Below the pieces are notes generated by a model. The model searched no databases, was not told the origin of the DNA, and saw only the letters and a program-made list of their open reading frames with translations. This document shows, in pieces, positions 43,151-51,775 of a stretch of 64,000 nucleotides of DNA. Position numbers and translations under genes: made by a program. Each line of letters begins with the position of its first letter. Position 1 is the stretch's first letter. This DNA is from Bacillus infantis (GTDB lineage: Bacteria; Bacillota; Bacilli; Bacillales; Cytobacillaceae), in contig NZ_JAIVAP010000001.1 in assembly GCF_020171945.1 (NCBI RefSeq), positions 372,001 through 436,000 of the forward strand, written 5' to 3'.

Positions 43151-43393
43151 ATGCCTTATGCAATCAATATCTTTAATATAAAGACAAATGGAGTCACACA
43201 AAACGGAAACCTGGATATTGGCCCCACGGTCCATAACTCCCATACCGCCAATTCGAAAATGGTAGGAGTCTGCTTTACCCTTGGTGATATCTCTTGCGCC
43301 AATTCCCTTGGGGTAAGCAATTATATTGATCCGGATGTAAGCGACCAGGATCAGATTGCAAACCCATCAGCACCAATTTCAAATCAATTATAG
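43151..43393 (+). CDS. GerPF-like spore germination protein
   Basis: An 80-residue paralogue of the preceding gene: MPYAINIFNIKTNGVTQNGN, LDIGPTVHNSHTANSKMVGV and DPDVSDQDQIANPSAP. GAAAGGAGCCGTTCAAT precedes the ATG. Both probably belong to the spore coat or interspace. Confidence 0.87.
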   Translation: MPYAINIFNIKTNGVTQNGNLDIGPTVHNSHTANSKMVGVCFTLGDISCANSLGVSNYIDPDVSDQDQIANPSAPISNQL

Positions 43394-43402
43394 AATTTCT
43401 GA

Positions 43403-43432
43403 AGCTTCTTTGTAATCAAGGGGCTTTTTTTT
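43403..43432 (+). terminator. intrinsic terminator of the GerP-like pair
   Basis: AGCTTCTTTG and CAAGGGGCT pair with G-U pairs and a bulge, followed by eight T. Confidence 0.7.
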
Positions 43433-43519
43433 GTGTGACAGGATGAACCGATTTACACTTCTACCCATTTGACTTATAATTAGTTAAAATATTCAGAAAA
43501 CAGGAAGTGTTCGACGTCA

Positions 43520-44491
43520 ATGAAAGAAATTATGATAGGCATTCTCGCATCCTTATTTTTTGCGGTCACCTTCATCCTCAACAGAACAATGGAGCTTGCA
43601 GGGGGAAGCTGGCTTTGGAGCTCTTCCTTAAGATTTATTTTCATGGTTCCTTTTCTTGTCGTCATTGTAGCTTTGCGTGGAAATGGGAAGCAGCTATTGG
43701 CAGAAATGAAAAAACATCCTTTCTGGTGGCTGTTGTGGAGCTTTTTTGGATTCGTCCTTTTTTATGCCCCGATCACATACGCGGCTAGCTATGGACCCGG
43801 CTGGCTTGTTGCCGGCTCCTGGCAGCTGACGATAGTGGCCGGCACCCTTCTTGCCCCTTTGTTTACTTCTGGAGGCATTGATGGAAAAAGAAATAAAATT
43901 CCCTTTAGGGCCCTTTGCTTTTCGCTTATCATTCTGGCAGGAGTCATCCTTATCCAGCTTCAAAAAGCAGACGCTTTGTCTCCCGCTGAAATGGCTGCAG
44001 GGATCCTGCCTGTAGTGGTGGCTGCCTTTGCTTATCCGCTCGGAAACCGGAAAATGATGGAGCTTTGCGGTGGCAGGCTTGATACCTTCCAAAGAGTGCT
44101 GGGGATGACAATCGCCAGCCTCCCTTTCTGGCTCATTATCGCAGCTGCAGGCTACGCAAATGCCGGCCTTCCTTCCTCAAGCCAGCTCTTGCAGACCTTC
44201 ATTGTCGCCATTTCATCCGGTGTCATAGCGACAACCTTGTTTTTCATTGCAACTGACCGCGCGCGCCATGACCAGTCAAGGCTCGCCGCAGTGGAGGCGA
44301 CACAGTCGACACAGGTGCTGTTTGTGATGGCAGGTGAAGTTCTCCTATTTTCGGTTCAGGCACCTGACACCCTTTCTTCTGCAGGACTGCTGGTCATTGT
44401 AATCGGAATGGTGCTGCACAGCCGGTTCTCGCAATCCAAAGCTAAACCCTCAATGGCAATTCCGGCTGCACCTGTTAATAAACAGGCTTGA
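43520..44491 (+). CDS. DMT-superfamily efflux transporter (multidrug resistance EmrE-like)
   Basis: A 323-residue protein with ten predicted helices in two EamA-like halves. It opens MKEIMIGILASLFFAVTFIL and contains GPGWLVAGSWQLTIVAG and AAVEATQSTQVLFVMAGEVL, as in the Bacillus group annotated multidrug resistance efflux transporter. No substrate is demonstrated. The ribosome site AGGAAGTG lies rather far (12 bases) from ATG 43520; the second Met (43532) is an alternative. Confidence 0.85.
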   Translation: MKEIMIGILASLFFAVTFILNRTMELAGGSWLWSSSLRFIFMVPFLVVIVALRGNGKQLLAEMKKHPFWWLLWSFFGFVLFYAPITYAASYGPGWLVAGSWQLTIVAGTLLAPLFTSGGIDGKRNKIPFRALCFSLIILAGVILIQLQKADALSPAEMAAGILPVVVAAFAYPLGNRKMMELCGGRLDTFQRVLGMTIASLPFWLIIAAAGYANAGLPSSSQLLQTFIVAISSGVIATTLFFIATDRARHDQSRLAAVEATQSTQVLFVMAGEVLLFSVQAPDTLSSAGLLVIVIGMVLHSRFSQSKAKPSMAIPAAPVNKQA

Positions 44492-44500
44492 AATTACAAA

Positions 44501-44532
44501 GGACGAGACATTTCAATTGTCTCGTCCTTTTT
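44501..44532. terminator. intrinsic terminator between convergent genes
   Basis: GGACGAGACA-TTTCAAT-TGTCTCGTCC, 10-bp perfect stem, five T on the + side; it overlaps the stop of the YqcI/YcgG gene. Confidence 0.88.
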
Positions 44533-45295
44533 CCATGCCCAAAAATTCTTTGCTTTTATTCTCTGCAAGCATCCGGTGGAAAGGACATTTGCTAAGTGCA
44601 CTGTCATCGTCCCTCAGGAAATATTGCTGCCACTCATAATTATTCTCGCTTCCATAACTGTTTAAATGGGGATGGGCCCCGATACTGTCGTAAGCTTCCA
44701 GCCGGTCGCGTATTTTGCTTTTTACCTTTGCAGCACGTTCGGGGGCCGAATTGAACTCTTCCAGCACCCAGCGCGGTGTGATTGCCAGCATGAAATAAGG
44801 AAAATATCTGCTTTGCCTGTTTACGTGCGCAGGTGTGGCGCAATACATGAAATACTGTTCACCATGGCTGCAGAACTCCCAAAGCGGATCGTGCGGGTCC
44901 TCTGGTATATGCGCTGGCCATTTTTCCCTGTCCCTCCCGGCTAAAAGATTCAACTGCTGCCAGAAAAGTTCTTCAAACTCCTCCACCGTTCCATGCTCCG
45001 CCAGCTGTTCATTTGTTTCAAAAAAGACAATGAGCGAAGTATAGCTGCCAAAGCTCCTTGAAACTGCTGTATACTCCCTTATCATTTCTGCCAATTCGCC
45101 TGCTGAAGAAATACTCCGCGGATCTCCGGCAAATCCATAGCGAAGCTGCTGAAGGGCATATCCCTGGGTCGCCGGGATACATGGGAATCGATGTTTTTTA
45201 TTGCCCAGCTTTGACTGGAATGCCCTTAGTGCATCTTCTTCCCAGCAGTCAGTTTTTTTCAAGCCGGATATGTCGCTGATTAAATGCATGATCAT
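44513..45295 (-). CDS. YqcI/YcgG family protein
   Basis: A 260-residue cytosolic protein of the YqcI/YcgG family. Recognisable parts are FPCIPATQGYALQQLRYGFAG, EEFEELFWQQLN, PLWEFCSHGEQYFMYCATPAH and KCPFHRMLAE. The family is widespread in Bacillus and has no assigned activity; a conserved Cys pair and His residues are notable. AGGAGGCAGGG precedes ATG 45295, with a second ATG two codons later. Confidence 0.85.
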   Translation of the reverse strand: MIMHLISDISGLKKTDCWEEDALRAFQSKLGNKKHRFPCIPATQGYALQQLRYGFAGDPRSISSAGELAEMIREYTAVSRSFGSYTSLIVFFETNEQLAEHGTVEEFEELFWQQLNLLAGRDREKWPAHIPEDPHDPLWEFCSHGEQYFMYCATPAHVNRQSRYFPYFMLAITPRWVLEEFNSAPERAAKVKSKIRDRLEAYDSIGAHPHLNSYGSENNYEWQQYFLRDDDSALSKCPFHRMLAENKSKEFLGMEKGRDN

Positions 45296-45452
45296 CCCTG
45301 CCTCCTGTTTGCTCTTTCATCATATTCAGGATGGTCTGTAAATGGGTTTGTACAGCAAAAAACCGGGCTCATACGCCGGCAAATTGAATACCCTTTTTCC
45401 TGTAGGACTATACTGATAAGGTTTTTTACTAACTAAAATCAAGGAGATCATA

Positions 45453-46889
45453 ATGGAACATATCGCTTACACCCACTCTACCGAAAAAGTTTTGAAGCTC
45501 CCTATAACTGCACGGCCACTGGTGAATCCCGATGATGTCTGGGTCCCTGAAGGGTACAAAGTGGAAGTGGCCGCTGCCGGCCTGTCCTTTCCGACCGGGA
45601 TGGGATTTGCGGAGGACGGCACCCTTTACATATTAGAAGGAGGAAGCACCTGGCCGACAAGGCCTGCCCTCCCGCCAAGGATTTTAAGCCTGGATCCTGA
45701 TGGGATGCTCGAGGTTTTTGCGATTGAGACATTGGGCGGACCGCGCGGAGTCGTCTGCAGGGACGGCAAACTTTATGTTTCCTGTAAAGGCGGCTATCTC
45801 GCCCGGATAGTGGCATATGACAGAAAAACGAAGGAGCGCACTGTCCTTCATGAAAAAATACCGAGCGGCGGCTGGCATGAACCTGGGGGACCCGTTTTTG
45901 GGCCGCATGACGGGTTATTGTATTTTGCCAATGGATCAGTTTCCCAAAACGGCGTCTGCCTCCCTGCAGGCTTTACGGTCGATCTGGCAAAACATCCTGA
46001 AGCCCATGATGTTCCCGGAGCGGATATTACCTTGACAGGGCATAATGTTACATCCCGAAACCCTCTCATGCCCTTCCCTTTCTTAACAGAGACAGGCGCT
46101 TTCAAGCCATTCGGAACATCAGCGCAGAAAGGAGAAAAAGTCAAAGGGGAATTATGGTGCTCAACGGGCCTCTGGAGATCCAAACCGGATGGAAGTGAAC
46201 CAGAATTGCTGGCCTGGGGACTCAGAAACCCATATGGACTGGCTTTCAGTGAAGATGGCGAATTATATGCCTCAGATAACTGCCTGGAGGAAAAAGGCGA
46301 ACGGTCGATCGCCGGAGACCCTGATAGAATCTGGCACATCCGCAATGCCAAAACAAAGCATGGATCAGTAAAAACGCCGGACTGGTACGGTTTTCCAGAC
46401 TACCGGGCAGATGGCGTGCCTGTATGGGATGAACGCTGCAAGCCGGCAAAAGGGAAAGCAGCTGAGCAGCTGATTGAGAATCCACCTGAATGGGCCGGCC
46501 CTCCGGTTTACCTGGAGAAGCCTCATTCGGCTATGACAAAAATGGAATTTTGCACTTCCGATTTCTTCGGTCACCGCGGGAAGCTGTTTGTAACAGAATG
46601 GGGTACCTATGCTCCCCTCAACACCCCGCACGAGAAAGACCTGAATAACGGATTCAGGGTGGCGATGGTTGATGTTAAAACAGGAACTTCTGAGGTATTC
46701 CTCCGCAACCGGGCCCCGGGAGCTGCTTCCTATTCAGGCACAGGCGGAATTGAAAGGCCGGTTGACTGCAAATTTCACCCGGACGGAAAAAGCTTGTATG
46801 TACTTGATTTCGGCTACTCCCCTGTGACAAAAGGATACATCCAGGCATATGGCCATACGGGAGTTTTATGGAAAATTACAAAGGAATGA
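45453..46889 (+). CDS. sorbosone/PQQ-dependent sugar dehydrogenase-like beta-propeller
   Basis: A 478-residue six-bladed propeller resembling L-sorbosone and soluble aldose dehydrogenases. Motifs: PTGMGFAEDGTLYILEGG near residue 50, WGLRNPYGLAFSEDGELYAS near 265, FFGHRGKLFVTEWG near 370 and GGIERPVDCKFHPDGKSLYV near 440. There is no signal peptide, unlike most PQQ enzymes, and no PQQ synthesis gene nearby, so the substrate and cofactor are open. AAGGAGATCATA precedes ATG 45453. Followed after 14 bases by a helical protein gene. Confidence 0.85.
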   Translation: MEHIAYTHSTEKVLKLPITARPLVNPDDVWVPEGYKVEVAAAGLSFPTGMGFAEDGTLYILEGGSTWPTRPALPPRILSLDPDGMLEVFAIETLGGPRGVVCRDGKLYVSCKGGYLARIVAYDRKTKERTVLHEKIPSGGWHEPGGPVFGPHDGLLYFANGSVSQNGVCLPAGFTVDLAKHPEAHDVPGADITLTGHNVTSRNPLMPFPFLTETGAFKPFGTSAQKGEKVKGELWCSTGLWRSKPDGSEPELLAWGLRNPYGLAFSEDGELYASDNCLEEKGERSIAGDPDRIWHIRNAKTKHGSVKTPDWYGFPDYRADGVPVWDERCKPAKGKAAEQLIENPPEWAGPPVYLEKPHSAMTKMEFCTSDFFGHRGKLFVTEWGTYAPLNTPHEKDLNNGFRVAMVDVKTGTSEVFLRNRAPGAASYSGTGGIERPVDCKFHPDGKSLYVLDFGYSPVTKGYIQAYGHTGVLWKITKE

Positions 46890-46903
46890 ACGGAGGGAAC
46901 GAT

Positions 46904-47455
46904 ATGCACGAACATAAAACCATTCTTATTGAGCTGGGTGAAGATTATATTGAAATGCAGAAGAATGAAATGGAAAAATGGTTTGAACATATCCTCACAG
47001 CCCAAACCGCTCTTGAGGTTATGCTGGCAAAAGCAGTGCCCTCTATCCGGGAGCCCCACATCAGGGAAGCTATTGAAAAAATACAGAAGTCGCAGCAGCA
47101 TCATGGGGAAAGTGCGGAAAACCTTTTTAGCATTATAGGCCGCACAGCCGATGACCGTAAAGACCGGATTCTCGGCACGGTGATCGGCAAAGTGGAGGAA
47201 GCTTTACTGTCTTTTCAGGACTTCCTCGCTGGTGCAAAAGGATCATGGCAATCCTTGCATCACCTCCTCCTGTTAAACCAGCAGGCAATGGGCGCTTTTG
47301 CCGTTGGCGAACAGCTCGGCCTTTCAGTCGGGAGCAGGGAAGTTGCTGACGCCTGTTTCCTGATTGTCCATGATAAAACGATGCACCAGCTGCTGCTGCA
47401 GGAATATATGCTGGAAATGGCTCCCATCTCAATTTTATATAAAGAACAGGTATAA
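46904..47455 (+). CDS. helical protein of unknown function (ferritin-like?)
   Basis: A 183-residue protein, predicted to be all helix (LGEDYIEMQKNEMEKWFEHI, IREAIEKIQKSQQHHGESAE, VEEALLSFQDFLAG). The length and spaced Glu/His residues recall a ferritin-like bundle but the ExxH pairs are not convincing. CGGAGGGAACGAT precedes ATG 46904, 14 bases after the propeller gene, so the two are co-transcribed. Confidence 0.72.
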   Translation: MHEHKTILIELGEDYIEMQKNEMEKWFEHILTAQTALEVMLAKAVPSIREPHIREAIEKIQKSQQHHGESAENLFSIIGRTADDRKDRILGTVIGKVEEALLSFQDFLAGAKGSWQSLHHLLLLNQQAMGAFAVGEQLGLSVGSREVADACFLIVHDKTMHQLLLQEYMLEMAPISILYKEQV

Positions 47456-47494
47456 ACCCGCACAGGAGCGCATTGCCTATAAGGGGGTGGAAAA

Positions 47495-48064
47495 ATGATC
47501 AGAAAATGGTTTTTGGGATTATCAGCGGCAGAGGAGATGTCCCGTCATTCTAATACGGTCAAAATGGTGATGGGTGCGATCCTGGGAGGCTTGGCGGCAA
47601 TATTTCAATCAGCCGGGCTTTTTGGCGGTGCAGGCTATGCGCTCAGCATCCTGACCACATGGCCCATCATTATAGCCTGCTTTCTATCAGTGCGGATCGG
47701 CCTGCTTACGTATTTGCTCACAATTATGATGCTTGCTGTCCTCCAGCCTTCTGAACTTTTCGTATTCCCATTTACCACCGGCTTGCTTGGCATCAGCATC
47801 GGCATTGCCCTTAATAGGCTGAAACGGCCTCTGGCTGCCATCTTATTTGGAGGTGCATCCCTGACAGCCGGCATCTTATTCCTTTTGTATGTGATTGGTT
47901 TTCCGATACTTGGCCCTTCCCTTTCAGGATACTCCGCATTGCTGACGGGCGGACCCATATTCCTGTTTGGCCTTGCCTACAGCAGCATATGGCTCTGGCT
48001 ATCCCTCGCCACAATGAAGGCGCTCAACCGGACAGTTCGGAAGAAATCACCGGAGATGACATGA
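47495..48064 (+). CDS. multi-pass membrane protein of unknown function
   Basis: A 189-residue protein with five to six helices and a 25-residue cytosolic N-terminus (FLGLSAAEEMSRHSNTVK). Glycine-rich turns (GAILGGLAAIFQSAG) resemble small transporter or ECF substrate-binding subunits, but no family is recognised. AAGGGGGTGGAAAA precedes ATG 47495. It follows the helical protein by 39 bases on the same strand. Confidence 0.72.
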   Translation: MIRKWFLGLSAAEEMSRHSNTVKMVMGAILGGLAAIFQSAGLFGGAGYALSILTTWPIIIACFLSVRIGLLTYLLTIMMLAVLQPSELFVFPFTTGLLGISIGIALNRLKRPLAAILFGGASLTAGILFLLYVIGFPILGPSLSGYSALLTGGPIFLFGLAYSSIWLWLSLATMKALNRTVRKKSPEMT

Positions 48065-48091
48065 AAAAGGCTGCCGTTTAAGGCAGCCTTT
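48064..48091. terminator. intrinsic terminator between convergent genes
   Basis: AAGGCTGCC-GTTTAA-GGCAGCCTT, 9-bp perfect stem; the nsrR stop codon lies in the loop. Confidence 0.85.
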
Positions 48092-48554
48092 GAACATGGA
48101 CTTCATCTTGTCCTTCTTCAGTTTTGCGGGCAAAATATTCTTTCAGCATGGCTTTGTTTTCAACAATATCTTCAAGTGTATACTGATCCAGCACCTTTAA
48201 AAAACTTTCAAGCGCGTGATTTAAAATATGCTTCAAGGAACAGACAGGTGTAATCACACAATTATTGTTATGGTCAAAGCATTCAACAAGATAAAAATCT
48301 TCCTCTGTCTTCCGGACTATTTCCCCGATATTTATATCGGCCGGGCTTTTTGCGAGCCTGAAACCCCCGTTGCGACCTCGGACAGTTTGGATATAGCCCA
48401 TTTTCCCAAGATTATAAATGATTTTCATTAAATGGTTTTTTGAAATATCGTAAGCTTCAGCGATTTCCTTTATGTTGACGAGCTTGTCATTTTGATGTGA
48501 AGCGAGATATATTAATACTCTTATTGAATAATCCGAATAGGTTGTCAGCCTCAT
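48078..48554 (-). CDS. nsrR: Rrf2-family nitric oxide sensor repressor
   Basis: A 158-residue Rrf2 protein. The winged helix starts MRLTTYSDYSIRVLIYLA, with IKEIAEAYDISKNHLMKII as recognition region and RGRNGGFRLA as wing. Cysteines C92, C99 and C105 match the three cluster-binding residues of NsrR, which holds a [4Fe-4S] cluster that reacts with NO. It is divergent from hmp, its main target in B. subtilis, and two matching sites lie between them. Confidence 0.94.
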   Translation of the reverse strand: MRLTTYSDYSIRVLIYLASHQNDKLVNIKEIAEAYDISKNHLMKIIYNLGKMGYIQTVRGRNGGFRLAKSPADINIGEIVRKTEEDFYLVECFDHNNNCVITPVCSLKHILNHALESFLKVLDQYTLEDIVENKAMLKEYFARKTEEGQDEVHVQRLP

Positions 48555-48637
48555 GATTTTCCCTCACATTCTGTTCTTTCCCCATCTTATCACAATTGTG
48601 AACAAATCTTAAACTTTGCTGTTCTGCTCTTTAAAAG

Positions 48638-48700
48638 ATGTATTTAAAATATTGCTTTTTAGTTATCCGGCTACTAAAATAAAGAAGTATTTAAAATACT
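48638..48700. promoter_or_regulatory. two NsrR-like boxes between nsrR and hmp
   Basis: GATGTATTTAAAATATTGC (48638-48656) and the perfect palindrome AGTATTTAAAATACT (48686-48700) share the core GTATTTAAAATA. They match the AT-rich NsrR operator style. The second lies 26 bases before the hmp start. Confidence 0.7.
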
Positions 48701-48725
48701 ACTTAAGCAAAGAAGGGATTCAGCA

Positions 48726-49940
48726 ATGCTATCTCAAAAGACCATTGACACTATCGTATCAACCGTTCCTGTATTAGAAGTAAAAGGAACGGAAATAACA
48801 ACCGTCTTCTACCGAAACTTATTCTCAAGTCATCCGGAATTATTGAATATCTTTAATCATGCCAACCAGCAAAGGGGCAGACAGCAGACTGCACTTGCCA
48901 ATACCATTCTTGCAGCAGCGGTTTATATCGATAAGCTTGAAGTCATTATCCCTGCAGTGAAGCAAATAGCCCACAAGCACAGAAGCCTTGGGGTCAAGCC
49001 TGAACATTATCCTATTGTAGGAGAACATCTTTTGGGAGCAATCAAAGAAGTGCTAGGCGATGAGGCAACTGATGAAATCATCGGAGCATGGGCAGATGCC
49101 TATGGCGTAATTGCCGACGCCTTTATCGGAATCGAGAAGGAAATGTATGAAGAAGCAGCCAGCCAGCCTGCAGGGTGGATTGATTTCAAGGAGTTTACAG
49201 TCACTGATAAAGTGAAAGAAAGCGATGTTATTACCAGCTTCTACTTAAAGCCGTCAGACGGTTCAACTGTACCGGCCTTCTTGCCTGGACAGTATATTAC
49301 CTTACGCATTGGCATTCCTGGTGAAGAATATCTGATGAACAGGCAGTACAGTCTTTCAGCAGCACCTGGCCAAGATTATTTCCGGATTTCTGTCAAACGG
49401 GAAGCAGAAAGAAATACACCTGAAGGCAAGGTCTCCAATTATCTTCATGATGCTGTTGAAACAGGCAGCATTATAGAAGTGACGGCCCCAGCCGGTGACT
49501 TTGTACTTGCAGCTGATGCTGATGAACCGGTTGTGTTCCTTAGCGGCGGTGTCGGAATTACTCCTTTCATGAGCATGATCAATTCTATTGCTGAGCGAAA
49601 CCCGCGACGCAAGGTAGAGTTCATCCATGCCTCCAGAAGCAGCAGCCACCAGCCGTTCAAAGAGGAACTGTCCTCAGTTGAAGCTAAACTTGAAAACAGC
49701 ACGCTTCTGTATGTATACGAAAAAGCTCAGGACACTGACCGCCAGGATGCCCGCTTTGCTAAAGAAGGCTATATAGATGCGGACTTCCTCCGCGAAATCC
49801 TGATTGATGGTGCACACTATTATGTATGCGGGCCGGTTCCGTTCCTTCGTGCCATTGTCAAAGGATTAAAAGAACTTAATGTAGAAGAATCCCAGATTCA
49901 CTTTGAATTCTTCGGACCGGCTTTGAATCTGGAAGAATAG
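48726..49940 (+). CDS. hmp: flavohemoglobin, nitric oxide dioxygenase
   Basis: A 404-residue Hmp. The globin domain (1-140) has the proximal His in KQIAHKHRSLGVKPEHYPIV. The FAD domain contains RQYSLSAAPG (RxYS); the NAD domain contains FLSGGVGITPFMSM and YYVCGPVPFLRA and ends FEFFGPALNLEE. It turns NO plus O2 into nitrate using NADH. Controlled by the divergent NsrR through the intergenic boxes. Confidence 0.97.
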   Translation: MLSQKTIDTIVSTVPVLEVKGTEITTVFYRNLFSSHPELLNIFNHANQQRGRQQTALANTILAAAVYIDKLEVIIPAVKQIAHKHRSLGVKPEHYPIVGEHLLGAIKEVLGDEATDEIIGAWADAYGVIADAFIGIEKEMYEEAASQPAGWIDFKEFTVTDKVKESDVITSFYLKPSDGSTVPAFLPGQYITLRIGIPGEEYLMNRQYSLSAAPGQDYFRISVKREAERNTPEGKVSNYLHDAVETGSIIEVTAPAGDFVLAADADEPVVFLSGGVGITPFMSMINSIAERNPRRKVEFIHASRSSSHQPFKEELSSVEAKLENSTLLYVYEKAQDTDRQDARFAKEGYIDADFLREILIDGAHYYVCGPVPFLRAIVKGLKELNVEESQIHFEFFGPALNLEE

Positions 49941-49952
49941 GAATTTATGACA

Positions 49953-49997
49953 AAAAAGAAGCTGGCGGTCCTTTACGGGTTCGTCAGCTTCTTTTTT
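49953..49997 (+). terminator. intrinsic terminator after hmp
   Basis: AAAAAAGAAGCTG...CAGCTTCTTTTTT, long stem closing a 15-base loop. Confidence 0.8.
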
Positions 49998-50235
49998 GTA
50001 GTGTTTGGGAACAGGTGTGGTGTGGCTTGGTTGATCTCCGGGTGAAAATGATAATGTGCGGCTGTTTTGGTGATTTTCAGGGGAATTCCGGCCGTTATTA
50101 TCAGCAGTTAAAACATTATAGGAATTTTATTGAGTATACAGCCGTGATTGCTGGCTGTCTGGTATGGCTGGCCCTTATAAACAGCGGTCAATTTCTGTTC
50201 TTTTTATCAAAGTTCGGATTATTTCATTCATTTGC

Positions 50236-50290
50236 GGGATTATTTTAATCAATTCGCCCGATAAGATAATCAATTGGCCCATTAATCTAC
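50236..50290. repeat. short direct repeat in gene-free stretch 49998-50394
   Basis: TAATCAATTCGCCC and TAATCAATTGGCCC lie 24 bases apart. Nothing else in this stretch looks coding. Confidence 0.5.
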
Positions 50291-50394
50291 TATTTCAAGA
50301 ATACCAGAGCTCATGCGGCGGTTCTGATAAGTCCCTCGAACTAACCCGTATGCCTTAAACGATTCTAACGCCGACCTTGCCAGGTTCAGTATCA

Positions 50395-51033
50395 TCAAAC
50401 CGCTTTGCCATCTTCCCCCACTCTCTCCGCCATCATCCTGATTTCCGCCACCTTTTCCTCCTGCTTGCTCTCGCTCAATCGGTATTCATCCTCCAGCAGG
50501 CTCCAGAGCAGCCGGTCTTTTTCATCGGCGGTAAGACCAAGCCTCTTGATTTCCACCCGGCATCTTCCAAGGAAATCTGTATAAGCTGCCCAAGACTCGT
50601 CAAAAAATCCCTCTAAATCTTTTTTCAGCTTCCGTGTCAGCTTGGGGCTGGTGCCGCCTGAAGTCACAGCGATCTGAAGACCGCCCCTCCGGACTCTTGC
50701 AGGGAAAGTGACATTGCCGGTTTCAAATTCGTCAACTACACAGACGAGCTGATTGGCCGGAAGACCCTTCTGCAGCTCATCATTGGCACTCCGGTCATTT
50801 GTGGCCAGTATTGCAAGAAAGGCATCAGCGAAATCTGCAGCCTCCGCCTTACGTTCAATAAGAGCATACCCTTTACTATCAGCCATCAATAAAGCTTCCC
50901 CCGAAAATGAAGGGGCAATGAAAGTGATGTCAGCCCCCTCCCCGTCAAGGACACGAGCTTTCCTGGCCGCAATCCTGCCGCCTCCGGCAATGACGACTTT
51001 TTTCCCTCTTAGATCAATGAACAGGGGCTGCAT
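50395..51033 (-). CDS. sirC: precorrin-2/sirohydrochlorin dehydrogenase
   Basis: A 212-residue Met8/CysG-B type enzyme (YlnF in B. subtilis). The NAD-binding loop is VVIAGGGRIAARKA near residue 15; FPARVRRGGLQIAVTSGGTSP is the family signature. It oxidises precorrin-2 to sirohydrochlorin for siroheme, the cofactor of the sulfite reductase in the same operon. GGAGGAGAAGG precedes ATG 51033, which overlaps sirB by 20 bases. Last gene of the operon. Confidence 0.93.
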   Translation of the reverse strand: MQPLFIDLRGKKVVIAGGGRIAARKARVLDGEGADITFIAPSFSGEALLMADSKGYALIERKAEAADFADAFLAILATNDRSANDELQKGLPANQLVCVVDEFETGNVTFPARVRRGGLQIAVTSGGTSPKLTRKLKKDLEGFFDESWAAYTDFLGRCRVEIKRLGLTADEKDRLLWSLLEDEYRLSESKQEEKVAEIRMMAERVGEDGKAV

Positions 51034-51763
51034 CCTTCTCCTCCTTTCCTGCTGCACGGGCAATGACGATTTCCTCTATTGCAGAATGCCTGCTCAATGA
51101 GCCGGTATGTATGATCTGCATGCCCTGCTTTTTCCTTTTCCTTACCGCGTTCTCAATTTCACTAAGAAGGAGCCCGCCGAATAATAAATAAGGAACTGCT
51201 ATGATTCTTCCCCGGCTATCGGCACAAACACCCTCAAGCCCTTCATCGATAGTTGGAGAAGCCGCAGCCAGAAAACAAACCTTCACCCTGGCACCAGTCT
51301 TATCAGCGACGCCCCTTCTAATCTCTTCAAACGCTTCAAGAACAGAAGGATCACTGCTCCCCCTCCCAACAAGCAAAACAGAATCCTCTTTGGAAAGCAC
51401 CATTGCTTCCTGAAATATCAAATCACATACTGCATCAATAATCGTCTGCTGGACACCAAAGGGATCGGCCACTTCAACAGGTATGTCAGGAAAATTATTT
51501 TTTAACTCTTTCAGAATATCCGGGATATCTTCTTTTATATGCCCCGCTGATAAAAGAAAGATCGGAACCACTCTGATGGAGGAGGCCCCCCGGCGAATAC
51601 ATTTTTCGTAAGCTTCGCCAATCGACGGTTCTGCAAGCTCCAAAAAGCTGATTTCCTGGATCCGTGAAGAAGATTTGCTGATAATCCTATTCAAAAAGTC
51701 CCTTGCCTCCTGTGCCCCCTTTTTCGAGCGGGTGCCATGCCCTATATAAAGGATCGCTTCCAT
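51014..51763 (-). CDS. sirB: sirohydrochlorin ferrochelatase
   Basis: A 249-residue CbiX/SirB-type chelatase (YlnE). The N-terminal metal-binding His is in LYIGHGTRSKKG; the second half repeats the fold with VLLVGRGSSDP. VVPIFLLSAGHIKEDIP carries the second active-site His. It inserts Fe into sirohydrochlorin. Followed, with overlap, by sirC. Confidence 0.93.
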   Translation of the reverse strand: MEAILYIGHGTRSKKGAQEARDFLNRIISKSSSRIQEISFLELAEPSIGEAYEKCIRRGASSIRVVPIFLLSAGHIKEDIPDILKELKNNFPDIPVEVADPFGVQQTIIDAVCDLIFQEAMVLSKEDSVLLVGRGSSDPSVLEAFEEIRRGVADKTGARVKVCFLAAASPTIDEGLEGVCADSRGRIIAVPYLLFGGLLLSEIENAVRKRKKQGMQIIHTGSLSRHSAIEEIVIARAAGKEEKDAAPVH

Positions 51764-51775
51764 GTTCCTCCTCCT

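Noticed and set aside
45384-45414. Promoter TTGAAT/TATACT before the propeller gene
   Set aside because: The spacer is 19 bases and no extended -10 is present, so support is too weak to list.
49998-50394. Frame starting at 50015 encoding a hydrophobic peptide
   Set aside because: No ribosome site or promoter; it runs into the short repeat.
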